A DNA stretch of 64,000 nucleotides, from NCBI RefSeq assembly GCF_001238275.1, contig NZ_LGTB01000038.1, forward strand, positions 40,805-104,804. Reading direction: 5' to 3'. Shown here piece by piece: positions 8,576-17,325 of this stretch. The DNA comes from Bradyrhizobium viridifuturi (lineage in GTDB: Bacteria; Pseudomonadota; Alphaproteobacteria; Rhizobiales; Xanthobacteraceae). The notes under the pieces were generated by a model. The model ran no database searches. It had not been told where the DNA came from and worked only from the letters and a program-made list of their open reading frames with translations. The first letter of the stretch is position 1; each line of letters begins with the position of its first letter. The translations under genes were made by a program, and so were the position numbers.

Positions 8576-9798
8576 CGATGGATTGCTCCGAGAGCCTGAG
8601 GATGCAGGCGACGTCGCGGCGCGCGCTGCTGCTCGGCGGCGCCTCGTTTGCCGCCTGGGCCTATTTGCCGAAATTCGCGCGCGCCGCGGATGGCCGCGAT
8701 CCGCGCTTCGTCACCATCATCCTGCGCGGCGCGCTCGACGGCCTTGCAACTGTCGCGCCGGTCGGCGATCCCGATTATGCCGGCCTGCATGGCGCGATCG
8801 CGCTGAGGGCCGATGGACCGAACGCGGCTCTGATGCTGGATCAATTCTTCGGCCTGCATCCGGCGATGCCGGAATTCGCGCGGATGTATCGCGCCAAACA
8901 GGCCGCGGTGGTTCATGCGGTGGCGACTTCCTATCGCGACCGCTCGCATTTTGACGGCCAGGATGTGCTGGAGAGCGGCTTCCCCGGTCCCGGCCGCGTG
9001 CAGTCCGGCTGGCTCAACCGCGCGCTCGAAGCATTGCCGAAGGGCGAGCGGGTGACGAGCGCGCTGGCGGTCGGCCCGACCACGCCGCTGGTGCTGCGCG
9101 GCGCAGCGCCGACCGTCGGCTGGGCCCCGTCCGCGCTGCCGCAGGCTGCCGACGACACCGCGATGCGGCTGCTAGATCTCTATCAGCATCGCGATCCGAC
9201 GCTGGCCAGCGCGCTAACGCAAGGCTTGCAACTCGATAAGCAGGCGCAGGGCGATGAGATGAAGCCGAAGCCCGGCGGCGGCGTGGCGGCGATGCGGTTG
9301 GTGGCGCGCGGCGCCGCCAAGCTGATGGCCGCCGATGACGGACCGCGGATCGGTGCGCTCGCCTTCGAAGGCTGGGATACCCATGCCAATGAGGGCGGCG
9401 CGGTCGGCCGCCTTGCGCAGCTGCTCGGCGGTCTCGACGGCGCGCTGGCGGAATTCCAGAGCGGTCTCGGCGCGCGCTGGCGCGACACCGTGATCGTGGT
9501 GGCGACCGAATTCGGCCGCACCGCGCGCATCAATGGCACCGAAGGCACCGACCACGGCACCGGCACCATCGCGCTGCTCGCCGGCGGCGCTGTCAATGGC
9601 GGCCGCATGATCACCGACTGGCCGGGCCTCAAGCCCGCCAACCTCTACCAGGCCCGCGACCTCGCCCCGACCACCGACCTGCGCGCCGTGATCAAGGGCG
9701 TGCTGCACGATCAGTTCGGCCTCGGCGAGCGCGTGCTGGCCGAGACGGTGTTTCCGGACAGCGCGCCGGCAAGGCCGATGAAGGGGTTGATTACTTAA
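8572..9798 (+). CDS. DUF1501 family protein, exported
   Basis: A 408-residue DUF1501 protein. The N-terminus has a Tat-like signal (TSRRALLLGGASFAAW) ending around the ARAADG cleavage-like site. Downstream are FVTIILRGALDGL, the RSHFDGQDVLE segment, GWDTHANEGG and VVATEFGRTARING...DHGTG, which resemble the metal-binding core of the alkaline-phosphatase-like fold. The first ATG at 8572 is chosen because it overlaps the DUF1800 stop; ATG 8578 is an alternative. Function unknown. Confidence 0.87.
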   Translation: MTMDCSESLRMQATSRRALLLGGASFAAWAYLPKFARAADGRDPRFVTIILRGALDGLATVAPVGDPDYAGLHGAIALRADGPNAALMLDQFFGLHPAMPEFARMYRAKQAAVVHAVATSYRDRSHFDGQDVLESGFPGPGRVQSGWLNRALEALPKGERVTSALAVGPTTPLVLRGAAPTVGWAPSALPQAADDTAMRLLDLYQHRDPTLASALTQGLQLDKQAQGDEMKPKPGGGVAAMRLVARGAAKLMAADDGPRIGALAFEGWDTHANEGGAVGRLAQLLGGLDGALAEFQSGLGARWRDTVIVVATEFGRTARINGTEGTDHGTGTIALLAGGAVNGGRMITDWPGLKPANLYQARDLAPTTDLRAVIKGVLHDQFGLGERVLAETVFPDSAPARPMKGLIT

Positions 9799-9820
9799 AG
9801 CGAGTGTCCCAACCACGGTG

Positions 9821-9940
9821 TCGTCCCGGCGAAGGCCGGGACCCATTGCCACCGCTGATCATTGTTGGAACGAGCTGGAGCCACAGCGCTGCGCGACCAC
9901 GAAGACTTGTGGTTATGGGTCCCGGCCTTCGCCGGGACGA
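9821..9940. repeat. Palindromic intergenic repeat, family A, copy 1
   Basis: Two perfect 25-bp inverted arms, 9821-9845 beginning TCGTCCCGGCGAAGGCCGGG and 9916-9940, enclose about 70 bp. Located between convergent genes. A related full copy lies at 25305-25444 and a half copy at 24430-24476. Confidence 0.88.
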
Positions 9941-9949
9941 CGCAAGTAA

Positions 9950-10891
9950 TTACCCCTTTGTGATCCGGTCGATCTCCGCCATCTCCTCCGCCGTCAGCTT
10001 CCAGCTGATCGCCTTGACGTTCTGCTCGATCTGCTCGACGCGTGTCGCGCCGGCGATGACGCTTGCGACTTGCGGGCGGGCGGCGAGCCAGGAGAAGGCG
10101 AGCTCGAGCATGCTGTGGCCGCGCTCCCGCGCGAACGTTTGCAACTGCTCGACGATGTCCTCGTTGCGTGGCGTGACGTAGCGGTCCTTCAAGGCCGGCG
10201 CCTTGGCGAACCGACTGTCGGCGGGCGCAGCCGCGCCGCGCTGGTACTTGCCGGTCAAGAGGCCGCTGGCGAGCGGAAAGAATGGCAGCAGGCCGAGATT
10301 GTATTGCTGCGCTGCCGGCAACAAATCCTTCTCGATGCCGCGCACCACGAGGCTGTATTCGTCCTGGCAGGACACGAAGCGGTTCACGTTCATCTGACGC
10401 GCGACGTATTCGGCTTCCGTGATCCGCCATGCCGGGAAGTTGGAGTTGCCGATGTAGCGCACCTTGCCCTGGCGCACGAGATCGTCGAGCGCGCGCAGAG
10501 TCTCGTCGATTGGCGTCAGCGGATCGTAGTCGTGCTGCTGGTAGAGATCGATGTAGTCCGTCTTCAGGCGGGTGAGGCTCGCCTCGACGGCCGACATGAT
10601 GTAGCGCCGCGAGGCGCCCTGCTTGGTGCCGTCGGTCGCCATCGGCTTGGAGAATTTGGTGGCGAGCACGATGTCCTTGCGGCGATCGCCCAGCACGGTG
10701 CCGAGCACGGTTTCCGAGCCGCCCATGCCCGCATAGATGTCGGCGGTGTCGAACAGCGTGATGCCGAGATCGATCGCCTTGTGGATCACCTTGCGCGAGG
10801 TTTCCAGATCGGTGCGCTGGCCGAAATTGTTGCAGCCGATGCCGACCGCGGACACGCGCAGGCCGGAACTGCCGAGATTACGAATTTCCAT
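9950..10891 (-). CDS. Aldo/keto reductase
   Basis: A 313-residue NADPH-dependent oxidoreductase with the (beta/alpha)8 AKR fold. The catalytic tetrad is visible: Asp and Tyr in LFDTADIYAG, Lys in LATKFSK and His in YQQHDYDPL. The cofactor-binding region near the C-terminus includes SVIAGATRVEQIEQN. Closest in look to the YajO/Tas/IolS-type group that acts on aldehydes and sugars; substrate not predictable. A monocistronic gene convergent with DUF1501. Confidence 0.9.
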   Translation of the reverse strand: MEIRNLGSSGLRVSAVGIGCNNFGQRTDLETSRKVIHKAIDLGITLFDTADIYAGMGGSETVLGTVLGDRRKDIVLATKFSKPMATDGTKQGASRRYIMSAVEASLTRLKTDYIDLYQQHDYDPLTPIDETLRALDDLVRQGKVRYIGNSNFPAWRITEAEYVARQMNVNRFVSCQDEYSLVVRGIEKDLLPAAQQYNLGLLPFFPLASGLLTGKYQRGAAAPADSRFAKAPALKDRYVTPRNEDIVEQLQTFARERGHSMLELAFSWLAARPQVASVIAGATRVEQIEQNVKAISWKLTAEEMAEIDRITKG

Positions 10892-11008
10892 GGGACAATC
10901 CTGTGGGATAGGCGAGGGAGTCCGCGGATTGTGACGCGCACGACGCAGGCCGGCAAGGTGTCGCCCTACCGCCGGTCACGCATGGCAATGTCGCAAAAAA
11001 GCAATGTC

Positions 11009-11054
11009 GAAAAAAAGCGGTCCCGGTCAGACGCGGCGACTGACGGGGACCGCT
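11009..11054 (-). terminator. Strong rho-independent terminator
   Basis: Reading on the minus strand, a 15-bp stem (one mismatch; arms at 11040-11054 and 11016-11030) with a 9-base loop is followed by seven T residues. It lies about 110 bp past the end of the acetyltransferase gene and presumably ends that transcript. The rest of 10892-11165 shows no gene. Confidence 0.75.
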
Positions 11055-11165
11055 CGGGGCGAAGATCTGAGACGGGGGGCCTGATCTTACGCGAGCGGAA
11101 GCGTAGCCGGGCTTTGTAACGCGCCGGTGACACCTCTGTGCAATCCACAGGCTGCGAATGCGCGC

Positions 11166-11627
11166 TCAGAGAATCTTGCGATAGATGACGAAGCCCGGCC
11201 TGTCCGCGACCTTGTCATAAAGCTGCATTGCGGTGCGGTTGGTCTCATGCGTCTGCCAGTAGACGCGCGGCGATCCGACGAGCTTCGCCTGCGCGTAGAC
11301 GCCGTTGATCAAGGCGCGGCCGACGCCCTTGCCGCGCGCGGCCTCGCTGGTGAAAAGATCCTGCAAATAGCAGGTCGGCGCGATCGCCGTGGTCGAGCGG
11401 TGAAACAGATAATGCGTCAGCCCGACCAGCCTGCCGCCGGCATCGGCGACCAGCGCATGCACCGGCTCGTAGGCGTCGAAGAAGCGCTCCCACGTCATCG
11501 CCGTGATCGCGGGCGCGAGCGCGGTCGGACCGGACCGCTCGTAGAAAGCATTGTAGCCGTCCCACAAGGGCAGCCACTGGGCGTAATCGTCGCGCGTGAC
11601 GAAGCGGATGGTGACGTCGTCGGACAT
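11166..11627 (-). CDS. GNAT family N-acetyltransferase
   Basis: A 153-residue Gcn5-related acetyltransferase. Conserved motif A is LQDLFTSEAARGKGVGRALI, in which the RGKGVG segment binds the acetyl-CoA pyrophosphate. YWQTHETNRTAMQLYDKV is the typical motif B. Acceptor unknown. A strong terminator lies downstream and a family D repeat upstream. Confidence 0.85.
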   Translation of the reverse strand: MSDDVTIRFVTRDDYAQWLPLWDGYNAFYERSGPTALAPAITAMTWERFFDAYEPVHALVADAGGRLVGLTHYLFHRSTTAIAPTCYLQDLFTSEAARGKGVGRALINGVYAQAKLVGSPRVYWQTHETNRTAMQLYDKVADRPGFVIYRKIL

Positions 11628-11685
11628 GAGCGATCCCCGGATGATCCTGCGTTGCGCGATGTCTGCGCATCGCCTCGCAACGTTC

Positions 11686-11734
11686 TAGAGCATGATCCGG
11701 AAAAGTGTGAAGCGGTTTTCCGAAGAGATCATGC
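11686..11734. repeat. Short interspersed repeat, family D, copy 1
   Basis: A 49-bp element containing GCATGATCCGGAAAAGTG and GAAGCGGTTTTCCG and ending in GATCATGC, with inverted-repeat character. Nearly identical to 17806-17854. Confidence 0.8.
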
Positions 11735-11780
11735 CAAAGAAGGCGTCGTCAATGTGGGGGATCAATCGGGAGGCCGCGCG

Positions 11781-12596
11781 TCACTCGGCGGCGCGCAGCA
11801 GCCTCGCGAGATGGCGTTCGCGCCCGGCGCGTTGTGCCCGGTATTCGTCGGCGCGGGCGGGATCATCGGTATGCCGAACGAGGTCGGTGACCGGCGTGTA
11901 GCTCAGCATGCGGCCGCCGTCCGGCAGCGCCGTGCAGCTGAAGCGCAGCACCTGGCCGTCGGCGAGATTGAGGTTGATCGGCGTGGAATCGCCTGCACGC
12001 ATCATCTCGATGCGTTTGGTGACGAACGCGCTCATCTCGTCTTCCGGCAACTCGTAGGCGCCGGTGTCGCGGCCATGATACATCAGCGCGACGAAAGGCG
12101 GCTTGCTGTCGGCCTGTGCGTCTGAGAGCGCGAAATAGTCGCGGAAGGCGCGGTTGATGAATTCGGCGCGGGTGTCGGCATCGAGCAGCACGATGCCGAT
12201 GTCGACCTGGTCGAGCGCGGCGGCGAGCCGCTCGGAGGTGGCGTGATGCTGCTTGTCCGCGGCAAAGGCGTCGATCCATTTCTGCCGCAGCATGCCGGTG
12301 ATCACGGCGGTGCCGGCCGCGGTCGCCGCCAGCATCAGCATCCGCGCGACGTCGGCCGTGTCGTAGCCGGGCAGCGCGCGATGATCGAGAAAGAACAGCG
12401 CCGATGCGGCCACCGCGATCGCGGCGGAGATCAGCCCGGAGGTGATGCCGCTGATCGAGCTCGCCAGCGCCACGATGCAGACGAACAGCGGCGCGGGGTT
12501 GGGGACGGCGGCAATGTGGCGATCGATCAGGAAGGCGGCAAGCCCCGTGATCGCCGTTAGAGCCGGACCTGAAATGACACGCCATTCAAACCGCAT
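11781..12596 (-). CDS. Membrane-anchored PAS-domain protein
   Basis: A 271-residue protein with several hydrophobic segments in residues 8-105 (about three or four membrane spans) followed by a PAS domain around residues 120-240, seen as LDQVDIGIVLLDADTRAEFINRAF. No histidine kinase, GGDEF or EAL output domain follows; the protein ends in a charged helical tail. It probably senses a small ligand or signal and acts through a partner, or is a shortened sensor. A role in signalling is inference. Confidence 0.75.
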   Translation of the reverse strand: MRFEWRVISGPALTAITGLAAFLIDRHIAAVPNPAPLFVCIVALASSISGITSGLISAAIAVAASALFFLDHRALPGYDTADVARMLMLAATAAGTAVITGMLRQKWIDAFAADKQHHATSERLAAALDQVDIGIVLLDADTRAEFINRAFRDYFALSDAQADSKPPFVALMYHGRDTGAYELPEDEMSAFVTKRIEMMRAGDSTPINLNLADGQVLRFSCTALPDGGRMLSYTPVTDLVRHTDDPARADEYRAQRAGRERHLARLLRAAE

Positions 12597-12807
12597 GGGC
12601 GTTCTCGCTATCCATCAAACAAACGATAAAGCCGCAGTTTGACGACAGAGCCGCAACCATGCCGGGATTTCCGCGCCGACCGTTAAGCGGCCCTTGCGCG
12701 TGCCGAACCAGATTTCGTTGCTTTCAAATCAAATGTTATGCAGATCGGCATGGAACCAGGTTCCGGGCCCGCGGGTTACCGCGTGCTTTGCTTGCAAGAG
12801 GACATCG

Positions 12808-13161
12808 ATGCCCGCCATTTCGCCGTCACTGCTGCCGATCCTGATGCTGTTTGCCTCGAACGTCTTCATGACCTTCGCCTGGTACGGCCATCTCAAGTTC
12901 AAGGATCATTCGCTCCCTATGGTCATCATGGTGAGCTGGGGCATCGCCTTCTTCGAATACTGGCTGGCGGTGCCGGCCAATCGCTGGGGCAGCGAGGTCT
13001 ATAGCGCGGCGCAGCTCAAGACCATGCAGGAGGTGATCACGCTGGTGGTGTTCGCGGCCTTCTCGGTCTTGTACCTGAAGGAGCCGCTGGGCTGGAATCA
13101 CGCGCTCGGATTTGCCTTCATCGCGGCCGGCGCGTTCTTCATCTTCCACAAATGGAGCTAG
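12808..13161 (+). CDS. DUF486 (DMT-like) integral membrane protein
   Basis: A 117-residue membrane protein of the DUF486 family, related to small drug/metabolite transporters. Four hydrophobic helices are visible, with the typical FMTFAWYGHLKF after helix 1, FFEYWLAVPANR, and KEPLGWNHALGF before the last helix. The ATG at 12808 is chosen from homology. Transport function is presumed from the family, not shown. Confidence 0.85.
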   Translation: MPAISPSLLPILMLFASNVFMTFAWYGHLKFKDHSLPMVIMVSWGIAFFEYWLAVPANRWGSEVYSAAQLKTMQEVITLVVFAAFSVLYLKEPLGWNHALGFAFIAAGAFFIFHKWS

Positions 13162-13171
13162 CGCATCTGCG

Positions 13172-13327
13172 CTAGTGGTGCGGTGCCGGTTTGGCGGCAG
13201 GCGTCGTCACCTGCGCGGGGTGCGCGCGGTCTTCGCCCTGCGTGCCGGTCACAATCAGGAGCGAAGCCGCCAGCAGGATCGCCGCCGACAGCGTCACGGT
13301 CACAAGTCCCACGGGGGTCTTCATCAT
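13172..13327 (-). CDS. Small single-span membrane protein (hypothetical)
   Basis: A 51-residue predicted protein starting MMKTPVGLVTVT, with one hydrophobic helix (about residues 5-27) and a polar, Pro/Ala-rich tail ending PHH. I do not recognise a family. It lies just downstream of another tiny membrane protein gene on the same strand, and the two may be co-transcribed. Support is only composition and placement. Confidence 0.4.
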   Translation of the reverse strand: MMKTPVGLVTVTLSAAILLAASLLIVTGTQGEDRAHPAQVTTPAAKPAPHH

Positions 13328-13389
13328 GTCGTGCCGCTGTCTTTCCCGCGCCTTGCCGCGGATGAAGGTGCCAAAGAAAATTTGCTTGA

Positions 13390-13566
13390 TTACGCCGGGA
13401 TCGATGTTGCCACGCCAATGTTGCTCGACAGCACCGTGACGGCGACGACCAGGCACAGCGTCAGCGCGCCAAGCGCGAGCGACGCGGCGATCGCGTTGGT
13501 CAGCCGGGATGACGCCACCGGGGCAGGGCGGCCATGGAAGCCTGCCGTGCCGGACCACCGTTTCAT
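13390..13566 (-). CDS. Small single-span membrane protein (hypothetical)
   Basis: A 58-residue predicted protein starting MKRWSGTAGFHGRPAP, with a basic polar N-terminus and one long hydrophobic helix at about residues 25-50 (NAIAASLALGALTLCLVVAV). It is followed after about 60 bp by a second tiny membrane-protein gene. No family recognised. Moderate support from a clean hydrophobic pattern and high-GC codon usage. Confidence 0.42.
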   Translation of the reverse strand: MKRWSGTAGFHGRPAPVASSRLTNAIAASLALGALTLCLVVAVTVLSSNIGVATSIPA

Positions 13567-13732
13567 GGTCTAAATCCCTCAGGTCGCGAGCGAATCACTC
13601 GCGACATCCGAGCGAATCTGCCGACCGTCACCGGCAACATTGCGGCCGCGGCGCCCTCCAAAAACGGCGAAAATGCGGCCTATGCGGGAGTTTTGCCCGC
13701 TATTTGGGCAATTTCCCCGCTATTCCCGGAAT

Positions 13733-14386
13733 TCAGGCCCCGGCGACGAGGCGAGCTTGGGGCGCCGTCTCGGGACCAGGCTGCCAATCCATCGAGACAA
13801 ATCCGGGGGTCTGCTCGACCCGTTTCAGCCAGGTCCGGATCGACGGAAAGGTCGTCAGGTCGAAGTCGCAGCGGTCGGCGACATGGGTGTAGCCGTAGAG
13901 CGCGATGTCGGCGACGGTGAATTGCTCGGCGGCGAAGAACGTGTGGTTCTTGAGGTGATTTTCCATCACCTGCAACGCCGCATAGCCGCGCTCCATCCAG
14001 TCCTCCAGCGCGTGGGTCTGCAGATCGCGTCCGCCCTTGACCAGCGACAGCCAGAAATAGGCGGCGCCGATATTCGGCTCCAGCGCGTGCTGCTCGAAGA
14101 ACATCCATTGCAGCGCCTCGGCGCGCTCGATCCGCGACTCCGGCGCCAGCGGCGTGCCGATCGCAACATACCAGAGAATGGCATTGGACTCGGCGAGGTG
14201 GCGGCCTTCGGCGACCTCGAGCAACGGCACCTGGCCGCTCGGATTCTTGGCCAGAAATTCCGGGGTCCGGCTCTCGCCGCGCAGGATGTCGATCTCGATC
14301 GCCTCGTACGGCGTGTTCAGCACGGCAAGCGCGAGCCGGACCTTGTAGCTGTTGCCGGAGCGCTGCATCGAATAGAGCTTGTACAT
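13733..14386 (-). CDS. Glutathione S-transferase family protein
   Basis: A 217-residue cytoplasmic GST-like protein. The N-terminal thioredoxin-like domain shows MQRSGNSYKVRLAL, the cis-Pro segment NPSGQVPLLE and the GSH-binding ESNAILWYVA. The C-terminal helical domain contains FTVADIALYGYTH. The ATG at 14386 is preferred; an in-frame GTG five codons upstream at 14401 is possible. Very similar in layout to the GST at 32283, but not a neighbouring duplicate. Substrate unknown. Confidence 0.87.
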   Translation of the reverse strand: MYKLYSMQRSGNSYKVRLALAVLNTPYEAIEIDILRGESRTPEFLAKNPSGQVPLLEVAEGRHLAESNAILWYVAIGTPLAPESRIERAEALQWMFFEQHALEPNIGAAYFWLSLVKGGRDLQTHALEDWMERGYAALQVMENHLKNHTFFAAEQFTVADIALYGYTHVADRCDFDLTTFPSIRTWLKRVEQTPGFVSMDWQPGPETAPQARLVAGA

Positions 14387-15005
14387 TGCGTCGGGGTTCA
14401 CTCAGGTCAGGGAGACGGTACGCTTGAAAGTTGCGCGGCCTGTCACACCGCAACGCCGCTAAACAATGATGCCGACAGGGGTGCGTCGCAAGCCCTGCAA
14501 TGTGGAAAAAGTCGAAACGTCTACCGCACTGCACGCGTGCAGAACGATTCCATCAACACGGCAGAACAATTCGGATCACGCCTGCGCGACGCTGTGCACG
14601 GTGCCGGTCGATAGGATCGATCGCCGTCACCGACATGCTGCTATTCAGAAACGTTAACGCGGCATCCGGATCGCGGGATGTGTCGTCGTCGGTTACGCCG
14701 GACCGCCTGCCGTCGGCACTGTCAGGCAGCTGCGCGCGGCACATTGTCCTCGGAGCAATCCGCGCTGGACAACGTGGCCGGAGGCCTTGCCGGCAAGGCT
14801 GGAGCAACTCCGGCAGGGCTTGCCGGATATGAGTCATTTGAGGCCGGAACTTGCGGAATATTGCGCATCCCGCGCGCCATGCGTGAAAGTTTCGTGCTTT
14901 ATCGCCAAGCTTCTTGCGATGCAGCGGCGACAGGCCTAGGGTGCCGCGATCCCATTCAAATCATGTCGTGGCCCAACGGCTCACGACGTTTGCCAGGAGA
15001 TGATA
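14387..15005. other. Long intergenic region, no gene seen
   Basis: About 620 bp between a GST and the divergent aspartate aminotransferase. I find no supported coding sequence on either strand. A perfect 14-bp palindrome, CTGCACGCGTGCAG, sits at 14529-14542, and an AGGAG ribosome-binding site at 14995-14999 precedes the aminotransferase start. Confidence 0.5.
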
Positions 15006-16208
15006 ATGGCCTTCCTGTCCGCTGCGCTCGACCGTGTGAAGCCGTCCGCGACGATCGCGGTCACGGACAAAGCACGCGCGCTGAAAGCCGCGGGCCGCAA
15101 CGTCATCGGCCTCGGCGCCGGCGAGCCGGACTTCGACACGCCCGCCAACATCAAGCTGGCTGCGATCCACGCGATCGAGGCCGGCAAGACCAAGTACACC
15201 GATGTCGGCGGCATTCCGGAGCTCAAGGAAGCCATCATCAACAAGTTCTCGCGCGAGAACGGGCTGACCTACAAGCCGAACCAGATCATCGTCGGCACCG
15301 GCGGCAAGCAGGTGCTCTACAACGCGCTGATGGCGACCATCAATCCGGGCGACGAGGTGATCATCCCGGCGCCGTACTGGGTCAGCTATCCCGAGATGGT
15401 GGCGCTTGCCGGCGGCGAGTCAGTCCCGGTGGTGTGCCCGGCCTCGACCGGCTTCAAGCTGCGTCCGGAAGATCTCGAGAAGGCGATCACGCCGAAGACC
15501 AAGTGGGTGATCCTGTGCTCGCCGTCGAACCCGACCGGCTCGGCCTACACCAGGAGCGAGCTCAAGGCGATCACCGACGTGCTGGTCAAGCATCCGCATG
15601 TCTGGGTGATGACCGACGACATGTACGAGCACCTCGTCTATGACGACTTCGTCTTCACCACCGCGGCGCAGGTCGAGCCGAGCCTTTACGATCGGACGTT
15701 GACCGTGAACGGCGTGTCGAAGGCCTACTGCATGACCGGCTGGCGCATCGGTTACGCCGGCGGCCCGGCGCAGCTGATCAAGGCGATGGCGACGATCCAG
15801 TCGCAGTCGACCTCGAACCCGTCGTCGATCGCGCAGTGGGCGTCGGTCGAGGCACTCAACGGTCCGCAGGACTTCATCGCTGCGAATAACAAGGTGTTCA
15901 AGGAGCGCCGCGACCTCGTGGTGTCGATGCTCAATCAGGCGAGCGGCATCGAGTGCCCGCGGCCGGAAGGCGCGTTCTACGTCTATCCGTCCTGCGCCGG
16001 CACGATCGGCAAGAAGGCGCCCTCGGGCAAGGTGATCGACAATGACGAGACGTTCGTCACCGAGCTGCTCGAAAGCGAAGGCGTCGCCGTCGTGCAGGGA
16101 TCCGCGTTCGGTCTCGGACCGGCGTTCCGCATCTCCTACGCCACCAAGACCTCTGATCTCGAGGATGCCTGCAAGCGCATCCAGCGCTTCTGCGGTAATC
16201 TGCGATAG
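15006..16208 (+). CDS. aatA: Aspartate aminotransferase (PLP-dependent)
   Basis: A 400-residue fold-type I aminotransferase interconverting aspartate and 2-oxoglutarate with oxaloacetate and glutamate. Visible features: GLGAGEPDFDTP near the N-terminus, the cofactor-contacting GGKQVLYNA, substrate-side SPSNPTGSAYT, and the Schiff-base lysine in NGVSKAYCMTGWRIGYAGG. A C-terminal Arg lies in GPAFRISYA. ATGs occur at 15000 and 15006; the second has correct spacing from AGGAG at 14995. A strong terminator follows. Prephenate aminotransferase activity, known for some members of this subgroup, is possible. Confidence 0.92.
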   Translation: MAFLSAALDRVKPSATIAVTDKARALKAAGRNVIGLGAGEPDFDTPANIKLAAIHAIEAGKTKYTDVGGIPELKEAIINKFSRENGLTYKPNQIIVGTGGKQVLYNALMATINPGDEVIIPAPYWVSYPEMVALAGGESVPVVCPASTGFKLRPEDLEKAITPKTKWVILCSPSNPTGSAYTRSELKAITDVLVKHPHVWVMTDDMYEHLVYDDFVFTTAAQVEPSLYDRTLTVNGVSKAYCMTGWRIGYAGGPAQLIKAMATIQSQSTSNPSSIAQWASVEALNGPQDFIAANNKVFKERRDLVVSMLNQASGIECPRPEGAFYVYPSCAGTIGKKAPSGKVIDNDETFVTELLESEGVAVVQGSAFGLGPAFRISYATKTSDLEDACKRIQRFCGNLR

Positions 16209-16225
16209 TTAATTCCGAACGAGGA

Positions 16226-16257
16226 AACGCTCCCGCACCTAATGCGGGAGCGTTTTT
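16226..16257 (+). terminator. Rho-independent terminator after aatA
   Basis: A perfect 12-bp stem (AACGCTCCCGCA at 16226-16237 with 16243-16254) and a 5-base loop, followed by a T run to 16257. It begins 18 bp after the aatA stop. Confidence 0.9.
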
Positions 16258-16478
16258 GTTTGTGTGCTCCAACTATCGTCAGCGCGTAGATTGCGCGCGG
16301 CGGTAAAATCGCTGAGTCAAATCACAACGCGCTCATCTCACGCGTGTGTGTACGAACATCGATGCCACACGCGGGAAGTTTTTACGGCCTCTTTGCGAAC
16401 TGCCTTGTTTTAGACACGACCCTTGCTTTCTGTCCGCCGCGCAAATTGCAATTCAGTTCACCTTGCGGAGACAGACCA

Positions 16479-17003
16479 ATGCGACTTTCGACCCTCACCT
16501 TTGCAGCGCTTGCGTTGCTGGCGCCGTTCGCCACCGCCAACGCGGCGCCTCAACAGGTTCAAGCCGGGGTCCTGCAGTGCCAGGGCGGCGAGAATGTCGG
16601 CTTCGTCGTCGGCTCTGTCGCCCGCCTCGAATGCGTGTTCCAGAGCGGCGGCCGTCGGCCCGAGCCGTATCTTGCGACCGTGAAGCGGATCGGCGTCGAC
16701 CTCGGCTTCACCGGGCAGACCCAGCTCGCCTGGGCCGTCAGTGCGCCGACCACCGTCGTGCCGCGCGGCGCGCTCGCCGGCAGCTACGGCGGCGTCGGCG
16801 TCAATGCTTCGGTCGGCCTCGGCGCCGGCGGTAACTTCCTGTTCGGTGGCCCGAACAACGCCTATGCGCTGCAGCCGATCAGCGTGCAGGGCCAGACCGG
16901 TCTCAACGTTGCGGCCGGCATCGCCGGGATCGATCTCGAGCCGGTCCGCGCCAGCGGTCCGCGCCGGCATCATCGCCACCACCGCCATCATCACCACCAC
17001 TAG
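16479..17003 (+). CDS. DUF992 family exported protein with histidine-rich tail
   Basis: A 174-residue protein with a cleavable signal peptide (MRLSTLTFAALALLAPFATANA) and a DUF992 domain: QAGVLQCQGGENVGFVVGS, then GVDLGFTGQTQLAWAV, then GVGVNASVGLGAGGNFLFGG. The function of DUF992 is unknown. The last 13 residues are RRHHRHHRHHHHH, an unusual metal-binding-like tail missing from the second DUF992 copy at 17326. RBS GGAG just upstream. Confidence 0.8.
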   Translation: MRLSTLTFAALALLAPFATANAAPQQVQAGVLQCQGGENVGFVVGSVARLECVFQSGGRRPEPYLATVKRIGVDLGFTGQTQLAWAVSAPTTVVPRGALAGSYGGVGVNASVGLGAGGNFLFGGPNNAYALQPISVQGQTGLNVAAGIAGIDLEPVRASGPRRHHRHHRHHHHH

Positions 17004-17011
17004 ATTTTGGC

Positions 17012-17065
17012 TTGACGCGTTTTCTTCACGCGAACCGGTATCCACTTCGCTCGAAAACGCTCTAG
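17012..17065. repeat. Short interspersed repeat, family E, copy 1
   Basis: A 54-bp element beginning TTGACGCGTTTTCTTCACGC and including CACTTCGCTCGAAAACGC. A second copy is at 41066-41120. It lies immediately after the DUF992 stop and before the terminator. Confidence 0.75.
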
Positions 17066-17088
17066 GCTGGTTGGTGTTCGATCAAAGG

Positions 17089-17115
17089 GGCCCGCGAAAG
17101 CGGGCCTCTTTTTTT
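17089..17115 (+). terminator. Rho-independent terminator after DUF992 gene
   Basis: Perfect 7-bp stem GGCCCGC / GCGGGCC with a GAAA tetraloop, followed by TCTTTTTTT. Confidence 0.9.
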
Positions 17116-17325
17116 GCGCTCTGTTGTTTGCTGTCTGCCGCCGGCGCAGCCGGCAGCGTTGAGGGAACATAGCAACACCGCCACATCCCGTAACAATCGG
17201 TGGCCGGGCACCGCATATTCTGGCCGATCTTTCGATGTTATGGCATAGGATGCGAACGGCGCCGCAGACACGGCGCCGTTCTGTTCTCTGCTCGCGTCAT
17301 GCCTTTCAGCCGGAGACTCCCCAAC

